This document shows, in pieces, positions 26,760-35,706 of a DNA stretch of 64,000 bases. Origin of the DNA: Pseudovirgaria hyperparasitica. Taxonomy: Eukaryota; Ascomycota; Dothideomycetes; Acrospermales; Acrospermaceae. The position numbers and the translations under genes are program-made. Within the stretch, counting starts at the first letter, position 1, and each line of letters starts with the position of its first letter. Where the stretch lies: contig NW_022985566.1 in assembly GCF_010093815.1 (NCBI RefSeq), positions 626,850 to 690,849 on the forward strand, read 5' to 3'. The notes beneath the pieces are model-generated. The model did no database searches. It was not told the origin of the DNA and saw nothing but the letters and a program-made list of their open reading frames with translations.

Positions 26760-28555
26760 ACTTGGCGGCATCGTGCCATTGCCGGGTGGGGGAGTCCGTG
26801 AAAGAAAAGGGCTTTATTTTTTTTTACACGATAGATCGTTCGGGATTGCTACGTGCGTGAATGTATCAAGTCGATGAGAGTGTCGGATGTGCCGGGGGCG
26901 ACTGTATATTGCACCAAACCTGTTCCTATGTCAAAACTTCTTTCTGTGAACCCAATTTCCTCGACGTGCTGTGCTAGCTTTCGCGACTGTCATCACACTA
27001 ACTGTGGAAAACACCCATGCTTCCCAGGCGGAGAAGACGCAGTTCAATCCTCGTTCACCAAGTCGAGTATGGGCTTGTCAAAGCCCGTATCCTCCGAGTA
27101 AGATCTCGGAGTCATGTGTACATGCGAAAAGATCCATATGCGAAAATGATCAAGGTCCGGTATGGAATCCGATCGACACCCTTGGCGCAGAAATCCCATC
27201 ATATCACATCGTATCGTGTGGAGATTCTGGGTGTAGGTAGATTGGTTGTTTGGGTCGAGGGTATGTGAGGGTTGGTGCGTGGTGTGGTGGTGGGGGAGAG
27301 GGATGGTTTGGGTACTACGGTGGGATTGTGACGTTGCGTATGTGTATATTTGTCGGTTTTGGCTGTTTTTTCTGTTGGGTTAGTGTATGGTAGTTGTGGG
27401 TTTTGAGGGTTTTTATGGGGCGTTAAGGGGGATGGGTTTAGTGGGTGATTGGTTGTGTTTTGTCACGACGTGTGCTCATCTGATGCGATTTGTCTAGGGT
27501 AAGACTTGCATCCGAGCACTACACTTGATAACTATTTGGATCTACTAATATATTGCTAGCCGTATGCTTTTTGCTTTCCTGCGAAGTGTCACTTCGATCA
27601 GGGGCTAGCTACGAGGGGGTAGGTCTTTCTTATCTTGATATGGAGACATGAAAGTCAAGTGGTCCTGAAGGGGGCTCTTCTGAAGGTATATACTGACTTC
27701 CGCCGTTTTGGAAGTTTACTCCGTATAGTAGACACTCTGCAGAATTGACTAATGAGAATACGGCAGTTGCAGAAATGCTGATTGCTGATTTCTTTATATT
27801 AGTGTGCATTATTAGACAAGAGTGTCAGTAGGACATGGTGTGGGGGACGGAGTTGAAGTTCAGGATTATACGACGACTAGAACAAGGCGGTAATAATGAA
27901 GTTGAAGTCTAACAGAAGAAGTTGCGCCTTGACTAAATTGGCTTATGGAGGCACAATCAGGTCGCCAGTGGACTTCCATTCACGTTTCTCGAAGCCAATA
28001 TCTGCAGTATCACCCAGAATCTATATTCGATGCGGTATGACATCTAACATGCTACGAAACAGACAGTAGAATGTAGCTTAGTACAATAACGTGGGTACTT
28101 GCAAACGATCCGATCTGATCAGCCACAGAACAGAAGCATTGCGAATTGTGAGGGGCGCACGTAGATGCGTTGGGAGGTCCAGAAGACAACGGTATTGTGG
28201 CTTCTTGACACTGGCTGGATTACGATTCTGGTGATGACACGCTGGTTTCGCCTACTCGGTGTATATGCAGTCTGGAGTAGAAGAGAGGTTGAGGAAAGAA
28301 AAAAAATTATATGCTGGAGACGCACGATCGAAGCAATATAAGCGGTGTGTCCGCTCGTTTCGACAAAAGTGAAGAAGGCATGACGTTAAAACAAACATTT
28401 TATCGACAACAAACTTGTTGCTTAGCGCGTGGTGTATGCTCGGAGTCTGACAACGTGCAAGGGAAGCAGCATAGGGACCCAGTTCGCTCTTCCGCAGTCT
28501 TCCGCCCCTCGGGCTCCATCTCCATTTCTTACACCTTGTTCGACATTCCTTTTCC
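26760..28555. other. 1.8-kb intergenic region with a G/T-rich tract
   Basis: No gene supported. From about 27235 to 27475 the + strand is dominated by G and T with many G runs of 3-5; the rest is of mixed composition. Short open frames (27017-27268, 28252-28635) show no family features. Confidence 0.5.
27235..27475 (+). repeat. G/T-rich low-complexity tract
   Basis: About 240 bases with very few C and A on the + strand and repeated GGG/GGGG runs (GGTGGTGGGGGAGAGGG, GGGGCG, GGGGGATGGG). Composition is unlike either flank. It lies roughly 500 bases past the DUF3429 gene and could form G-quadruplexes; this is inference. Confidence 0.6.
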
Positions 28556-29402
28556 ATGGTATGTGAGGAGATGTAAGTATCGCACAGCAGGCTGCTCTCA
28601 TCTGAAAACGACGTTTTGATTCCCTGTCCTATCAATCTACTAACACTGATGCAAACGAATCGTTGTTAATGCGACGCTACAGAAAAGTCGAAACGCAGCA
28701 AACTCAAAAGATACGGTGGCATTACTGAACGCTATGAATATCTCAACGCAAAGAACTCATCCATCAGCAAAGCGAGCCGAAGCTCCAGATCCCATAATCC
28801 ATGGACTGGCTACGAGAGCGACGTCGGACATGAAGCTGAAGAATATAATGAGCATTGTTGCTGCCGGGAAAGCAACGCAGGACCAGCTTAGGTATTTCCA
28901 AGGTCACATCGAGGAGTTGAAAGTGCTGCAGAGTCTAAAGACTGAAGAGGAGAGGGGAGGTTCACCAACGTTGTCTGGCCATGACTCGTATGGTGGCATT
29001 GCAGACCATGCGACACTCACTTCCTTGAACGGCGAAGATCAGGATGTTGAAGACGCTCAGGAATCGCCGAGTCCGTCTGATGATGACGCCGATACTGAAC
29101 TATCTGACCATTCTCTTGGACACCCGAATCATGAATCTGCTGAAACGGATAAGACTGCGCCACCGAAAGAGCATCTCGTTATTTCCGAATTGGCTCGACG
29201 AGCGCAATCAGACATGACTTTCAGACGTCTATTGAAGACTGTCGCTGCCGGAAAAGCAACGCAGCACCAGCTTGTGTATTTCCAAAATCACATTGATAAG
29301 TTAAACCATTTATTTGACGAGACCACCGCCGATACTACCCTCACTACCATATCGGCGGAGCCTTCATCGTCTTCCATTCCGGGAGGAGTCACACAGAACT
29401 GA
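28556..29402 (+). CDS. Small hypothetical protein with two near-identical 38-residue repeats
   Basis: I do not recognise the family. The open frame runs to a stop at 29400. Two starts are possible: an unspliced ATG at 28734 (222 residues), or an ATG at 28556 followed at once by an intron 28559..28682 (donor GTATGT, branch TACTAAC near 28641, acceptor CTACAG), giving 240 residues beginning MKSRNAANSK. Repeat 1 (nt 28809-28922) and repeat 2 (nt 29193-29306) share D-M-x4-I/L-x3-VAAGKATQ-x-QL-x-YFQ-x-HI-x2-L. Between them is an acidic Ser-rich linker (SPSDDDADTELSD). There is no signal peptide or membrane segment. The repeats look like short helical hairpins that could bind a partner, which is inference. 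Convergent with the rhodanese gene 529 bases away. Confidence 0.6.
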
Positions 29403-29931
29403 ACTTCTTCTGAAAGTGTGCAATGTTTACATGAAGATTTCTGCCGTTGGCGCTCATAGCCAACTTCGAACCTGGTATCTAGGCTAGAGCTGCTCTCACC
29501 TGGTATAAAAGATATGGCCATTCACTGACGGTAACATGAGTCTTTGCAACGACCTTCGCTAAGATCTTTGGGATGATCGAAAGAGGTTTTCCCCTGGCCC
29601 GTATAACTCATCTTCTATCAAGCTAGGCTCAGAGTTGGTGGTCTCAAGGCATTATGGTATGTTTGAGATTCGAGTTGAAGTGCCTCTCTAGGTCGGGTTT
29701 ACGTGCTGAGCCTGCCTTTCGAGTCTATTTTGCTGCAAGGGCCCTGTAGCCGACATGATTGTCGGATCTCTAGATCGCTCTAAAGCTCACCAAATATGAT
29801 ATCTCCTCCGAACACGCTCTGTAAAGTGCTTAATCTCTTGAATGTTACTTCTATACGACTTCAGGGCACCATAAGTGTAGTAGCGCCGCGATATCACTCA
29901 CTTGTCAATGGCAGTGCGATAGTGAACACAA
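29403..29931. other. Convergent intergenic region
   Basis: Shared 3' flank of the repeat protein and the rhodanese gene. No gene or obvious repeat seen. Confidence 0.5.
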
Positions 29932-31149
29932 CTATCGATTCACATGAGTTTTAGTCTTCTTTCGGCGCTGCAAAGCACCCAGTCTAGCGCCCCCGTCACC
30001 CCAAAGACTCTTCTCTCGCTCTCTCTCACACGCGCATATCCTCCGTCCCTTGCCCTTCTCCGTCTCTGCGTCAACCTCCCGACAATCGTCGCAGCAAAAG
30101 ACACCGCCATTTCCGTCGCATTCCTCACAAACAACCAGAACCAGATGACATCCGACACCAATACACTTCCCCAGTCTATCATCCCCAACCCCGCACCCTT
30201 GACACACCGCTACCGCCTTGCCTTCGCCCTCTCCGATTGCCCCTCTCCCATCAAACACGTAGTTCCGCCCCTTAAACAAACTCTCCTCCCCTCTCATCCT
30301 CCCCGCCTCGACCTCTCCCTTTACCCACGCCTGATATGCCACAATCCCGCCATCAAGCGTATACACCGGCACATCCCTCTCCCTCTGCATCACCTCCGCC
30401 ATCCACCTCGCCCCCTTTTCACACCTCACGCCACCAGTACAATACGTCAACACCCCCTCCCTCCCACTCCAGCCCTCATCCCCCAGCACATGCCGCGCCA
30501 CATACCCAGGCCACTGACTAAACCGCCTCACGCCCGGCCGCACCGCACTCTCCCCCTTCCCCGTAACAAAATACCCAATCCGACTCTCATAATGATTCCG
30601 CACATCCACAACCCTGACATCCCCGCGTCGGCACATCTCATGGAACTCCCTCGGCCTCAGCGGCGTGACACAGCTCCAGTCCGCGGGCGAGTAGTTTGTG
30701 ATGCCGAGGGGCGTGATCTCGGACGTCACGCGCACGGAGAGGACCTGCCCAAAGGCACATGCGCAGCCGGGTGTGGGCTTGAAGAAGCGTGCTACTTGCT
30801 CGTCGGTGGAGAGGTCTAGGCCGGCGAAGCTCCAGTGCGTGGTACATGCGGCGATGTACTGGGTGATGGAGGATGTGGGGCCGCCGAGGGTGATGTTGAA
30901 GCCTTCGTGCGAGAGGCGGAATTTGCCGGCGATGTTGAGCCTGGACGCGAGAGTGCGGTGGAATGTGGCGAGAGATTCGGGGTCTTGGGACAATTGGGGG
31001 TTCACGGAATCTTGGGGGCTGTTGTGTTGAGATGGTGGGCTTTGGGGAAGCACGGGGTCGTTTGCAAAGTAGCGGTAGAAGAGCAGGATGGAGCCGCCAT
31101 TTGTGGACGCCGGACAGGTGCATGTGTATGATATTGGGTCGGAGGACAT
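29932..31149 (-). CDS. Rhodanese-domain protein of the UPF0176/TrhO (TSTD2) type
   Basis: Single exon, 405 residues. Bacterial members (TrhO) hydroxylate tRNA uridine-34; the human relative is TSTD2. The domain order matches: an N-terminal acylphosphatase-like part (LLFYRYFAND ... GKFRLSHEGFNITLGG), a rhodanese domain (VVDVRNHYESRIGYF) with the family active loop YCTGGVRCEKGARWM (Cys237, Cys243), and YTLDGGIVAYQAW. It ends in a Cys-rich segment (CQGCG ... CEECDGN ... CCDDC) with spacing suited to zinc binding, followed by a basic tail. A role in tRNA modification is inference from the family. The first ATG in frame is used. The coding strand is C-rich in its first half and G-rich in its second half. 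The long antisense open frame (29944-30819) is a composition shadow. Confidence 0.88.
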   Translation of the reverse strand: MSSDPISYTCTCPASTNGGSILLFYRYFANDPVLPQSPPSQHNSPQDSVNPQLSQDPESLATFHRTLASRLNIAGKFRLSHEGFNITLGGPTSSITQYIAACTTHWSFAGLDLSTDEQVARFFKPTPGCACAFGQVLSVRVTSEITPLGITNYSPADWSCVTPLRPREFHEMCRRGDVRVVDVRNHYESRIGYFVTGKGESAVRPGVRRFSQWPGYVARHVLGDEGWSGREGVLTYCTGGVRCEKGARWMAEVMQRERDVPVYTLDGGIVAYQAWVKGEVEAGRMRGEESLFKGRNYVFDGRGAIGEGEGKAVAVCQGCGVGDDRLGKCIGVGCHLVLVVCEECDGNGGVFCCDDCREVDAETEKGKGRRICACEREREKSLWGDGGARLGALQRRKKTKTHVNR

Positions 31150-31506
31150 GGGTTCTGGTGTTCTGGGCGGGATTGTAGAAGATAGAGTGATGAAAAGATC
31201 CAGTCAGTTGTTATTGTTAGAAGGGAATTCTAGTTGGATACACTGTGGTGGAGCTACCCCACATTCAGCTAGCGTCTTACGCTAATGGTTTAGGCACGTT
31301 CTCTGTCTATCAACGTCAGATAGTTAAATTCGTTTGAAAACGAGGAGTATTCAGATAGTTTTGTGGACTTCTCATATTTGCCGTCCGCTTGTACGCCATA
31401 TGCCTGATGGGTTCATAACCTGCCATGTTAACCACTCATCGCTTCCTCTTTGAACCTTTTATTGAAACTAGCCATTGGTCAATGCACCCATGACTTCCCA
31501 ACTTCG
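31150..31506. other. Intergenic region
   Basis: 5' flank of the rhodanese gene and 3' flank of the F-box-like gene (tandem, both on the - strand). No gene seen. Confidence 0.5.
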
Positions 31507-33338
31507 CTACATGTCTTCAGGTTCTTTGGGATCAACTGGCCGTGATATATCAACATTGAATCCGCCGCCAGCTAGATAGTTTAACCGATCATTGGATCGT
31601 CCAATGAATGTTAGGTACGAAGGAAGCTTACGGCGTCTACGTTTTTCAGGGTCATAGCCCTCCTCCCCATACGTGAAATATTCTCCGGACACGACATCCT
31701 CTCCCATAAAGCGCTGGTCGGCAGAATGAAAGAATCCCAGCTTTGGACCAGGTAGCTTCCGCAGTTCGACGTCATCGGTGAGTGGGAGATGACGGGAGGC
31801 GAGATCTCGGAAAGCACGCGAGACACGCAAACAGGCTTCATGCGTCTTTGGATCATGGACGTGGCTCAAGATCAGTTGATAAATCTCGTTAGGAAAGACC
31901 CCGCTATTGCCTACTCGCGGCTTGAGTGTGAGTAGCTGGGCTTCCTCGAAGACAAGAGCCAGCATTGCGAATGCTCTTGACGCAGTGACCGGTAGCCCGC
32001 GCCACTCCAGACTGATGGTAGACTCATCGCATTTGATCAAATCAGCAAATACCATGACGTTCGAATGTTCGATCAACTTTCCGTTGATTTTGGCGAAAGC
32101 AATGTGACTGAAGGCGTCATACGCTAAGCCGTAGAAAATAGTTTTTGCTTTCCCCAGTCCTCTGACAAAAATCTCTTCCATCGCTGAAGTAAGCTCTCCA
32201 TCGGCACAGAGGTCGTCACTAAAGATGACGAGTACACCCTCAAGCCAGTAGTGTGATTTTGAAATATTGCCAGGCTGTTGGCCTTCGAGGTAGAATCCTG
32301 ACAGGGCTTCCGTGGCAAACTCTCGAGCCCTCGACTCTGCAGTCAGGGGTTTGATCGTCATGTATGGCCCATGTCGTTTGTATGAGACTTCAACATCACG
32401 AACAACTCGTAACAAGGCCGGAGAGTGCGTAGCCGTCGTCAGGAGGAGGAACATGAGCTCATGATAGTTCACGCCGTCTCCGATACATGCCTCTGGAGGA
32501 CTGATGGGGATTGGACGTCTGGCGGGGACTGGGACCAATGAGTGATGCTTGTCGATGAGAATATTGAACAAACGCGAAGCCCAAGCAAATACCGGCTTGT
32601 GCAGCAATGCGGAAGCCGTCTTGGGCACTACTAATTTAAGCTGAAGACGGAATGGATTCTCCTGTGGGCTCTTCATCTGCATGATATTACTGGCGCTACA
32701 TTCTTCAAGTGAAGACTCCGACTCCGGGGCCTTGTGTAGTAGATCTCGGAGATGCTCAGGCAATTTTCGGTCGTTGCCTAAAGTCATTTCCAGCTCTTCA
32801 GCAACCTGGGACCACTTGGTCTGTATATCAAACAGGTCAAAAGCCACAGGGTCATGCGAGCCATATCCTTGGACGACAAAGCGCTCGTAGTCCAAGTCGA
32901 ATTCGTAGGTCCATTCTATGCTACAAGAGTATATCAGTGTAAGCCTGGTCGCTCGGATCTTGCTGCCTACCATATATCCAAGTCGGGCTTCAAATCAGAA
33001 GGTATTTCATACAACTTTGCCTCCGCGTCGATGGTAATGTTGTCTAGGCGCCGACGTTTCCGGCGCTCACGACTATCGTTAGGTATGGCTCTGAACTTCT
33101 CAACTATCCTGGACATGTCCTCATACTTGGACCTCATGTTCTCGAGCCATTTTAGATACGAGTCGCGATCATTTGGGACCTTCTCTGCAAGCTCGGTGCC
33201 CAAGACAGTCGGATATGAGTCACTATTACAATAAGTAAATTACGTCAGGGGGTAATAAGTGGAACATCCATACAGCCGATTGTAGTAAGTATAGTATATG
33301 CCACGGTATCTATAGCTATAGAGACCCCTAGTACCCAT
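31507..33338 (-). CDS. Fungal conserved hypothetical protein (MGTRGLY-type N-terminus) with F-box-like C-terminal region
   Basis: Three exons rebuilt here: complement(33274..33338), complement(32971..33222), complement(31507..32920); introns 51 and 50 nt, all GT-AG; 576 residues. Exon 1 gives MGTRGLYSYRYRGIYYTYYN, joined to RLDSYPTVLGTELAEKVP. From memory, this opening (MGTRGLY..R..G.YY..YN..DSYP..LG) recurs at the start of a group of uncharacterised fungal proteins, so the small first exon is likely real. Exon 2 is charged and helical (WLENMRSKYEDMSRIVEKF) and carries a basic cluster (RERRKRRR) that could be a nuclear signal. Near residues 445-485 a stretch VFPNEIYQLILSHVHD ... CLRVSRAFRDLA resembles an F-box, though it sits C-terminally. 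No enzyme motif is visible. Function unknown; a ubiquitin-ligase substrate-receptor role is only a possibility. Confidence 0.75.
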
Positions 33339-35706
33339 TGTGACGACACAAGGGAGTGCGGAACACCTCGAGTGGGATGGAAGGCCTCAAGAAGACGGAC
33401 TCCGTTCCAGTTTCGCAAGTGAGTAAAGAGATGCTGGCGTATAATATAGAAAACAGTAGTAGCAGTTCGGGCCCTCGCAGTGGTTAGTGCGAGAATATTC
33501 AGGCAGCAAGGCGGGTGAATGTGTGATTGTGCAAAGCAGCGAAAGAAGCTGGATACTGCCTGGGAAAGGAGAGCATGGCATGATATATGATCTTCATGGC
33601 TGGAGGGGACATTTGTGCTATTGTCACCATGATGCACTGTGTTTGGTGTATCTCTTTGTTACCTCGCAGCAAGGTTACCGTCTTTGGATGCTGACAGCTG
33701 AGTGGCAAGTTACGCAACAACACCCTGCAACAGCCCATACAATTCAATTCTTCACCACTGTGCAACAGACTGTAGGTTTTCCTTTTCCATGCCACGGAGA
33801 TTCCTTGAGCGTGTCGAGAACGGCGGGCAAGCTGCATTGTTGACTCAGAACTAGCGGGACCATAACACTCTTTCCATATATTGCATAGAGTATTTTCTGC
33901 ACTTTGCCAGAGCTCTCGTTTGAGATAGCCTGAGACAATGTCTATACTGTACCCCGGCAAAATTTTGATGTCTTGACACTGTAGACCAAGCAGAACAAGA
34001 TCCTCTGACTAGCCTAGCCCTATCATTTCGAAGTCTGCACAATGCTACAGCAGCGGACAAAGCCTGTTGGACATCCGCATTCTTCCTTTTTGCTTCTCCC
34101 GTCGCTGCTTCCCCCTTTCAGTACAAAAACAGTCCAATGACTCGGTAGGACACGATGATTCATACAAACGGCGCCATCGTTGTATTTGGTCTACACCACA
34201 CAGTGTCAGGTCCATCAAACGTCAAACCAGAAAGGAACAGTAGAAGTGCTTCATGTTTATACGTGATGCAAGGCCTTTTTACAGTCTTTCTACCAGTGTG
34301 TATCTGAAAGATACTCACATGTGTGCTAGGTTGACAGACCATAACCCTTTCTTACCCAGTACCCCTTTCACCCCTTTCCTCACCCTCCTCTCCACCACCT
34401 CCTCCCGTCCACACCCAAACCCACCACCCAAACAAAAGCGCAACAAGCCCACCCGATCGTCACTCACAGCCCAGCAAGTCCAAACTACAACATCAATCTC
34501 GGCCGCAACCCCATCACAAACACAGTCCTCATCAACAACACCAAAAACGCCCCCAGTGAAAAGCACCATGCAACCTCACCATTACCAACACTTCTGTCGA
34601 AACCACAACCCGCGTCTCGCCGATAATCACAGTTTCACAGACATAACCGCTGGATCCCATACCCGATGCCCCTTCTCCGCGCCCTCGCCGCGCTCAGCCC
34701 GCGACTTCCGGACTCGTTGCCTTCTACGATACAAACATGTCTTCTACCACTCTTCCCTCGCACTCCTCACGCCCAAGCATCTACATTCGCGCCTAGCAGT
34801 ACATTTGCAACCTGCTATCGAGCCTGGTCGTTGATAGGATGCTTGTTGGCATGAACGCCCTCCATCGTTACTACCAAATCATCATCATCGCCATCATCGT
34901 CATGGTCATGTTCATCGTCGTTACTACTATATACATATTGGTGTTTAAACGGGAGGTAGGATAGCTGGCTGGCAGATAGGCAGACAGACAGACACGCAGG
35001 CGCATATTCGCGTAGACATGGATAGTATGTGAGTCAAGAGCCTTCTGTGCGTATGAGCCAGGGGTTTTGTTGGAGGGGTATAAATTCTGGAGTCGAATGG
35101 GGAGATGAGATTCAGGGCTATTTGAGGCGTGTAGTGGGAGGCAGAGTAGGCGGATGTGGAGAAAGGTATATGAGCGGAGTAGAAATATATGTTTCATGTG
35201 AAGATGGATGGAGGAAGATGTAGGAAGGGGGGGTCCGGGATTTTTGGGGGCAGTGCACAGGGGACAAGTACGAGTGAGCTGGAATACGTATATATAACCT
35301 CACTATGAGCAGTAAAGTACCTTCTTGCTCTGCTCTGTGCGTTTTCGATTGATATCACCTAGCAATTCAAGGTCCCCTTACCCGTTCTCTACACACTGTA
35401 ACGTGTTAGCCAAGTGATCTACACCACAGGTCGTAAGAGTATCAGCACGGCCATTCAAGTACTTTGGTGTTTTGATCCTGCAGTTCGTCTGCGACGCGGT
35501 TGCATGGAAGCATTACTTCGTTTTTCTATACAGATTTTGTATCTGAAGTCTATCAGCCGCGATTGGCACATTGACCTAACATGTCCGCAGTCCAGGGAGA
35601 CAGACACGTCATGAATATCTCGAGCGGATCACCAACCACATCTACGCGTTGCTCATTGATTGTCTCATACATTATGATTCCCCGGGCGATGGATAGTGAA
35701 TTCCAT
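33339..35706. other. 2.4-kb intergenic region, no supported gene
   Basis: Between two - strand genes. Open frames of 60-193 codons exist but are low in complexity or lack family features; the longest (34253-34834) is Thr/Pro/Ser-rich because of a C/A-rich tract at about 34340-34600. A short repeated ATC/GTC stretch lies near 34878-34920. Confidence 0.5.

Noticed and set aside
27235-27475. Interstitial telomere
   Set aside because: The tract is G/T-rich but contains no ordered TTAGGG repeats.
29944-30819. 291-codon open frame antisense to the rhodanese gene
   Set aside because: Mirror of a real coding exon with biased composition; product is Pro/His/Leu low complexity.
34253-34834. 193-codon + strand open frame
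   Set aside because: Thr/Pro/Ser-only product caused by a G-poor tract; no domain and no neighbouring exon.
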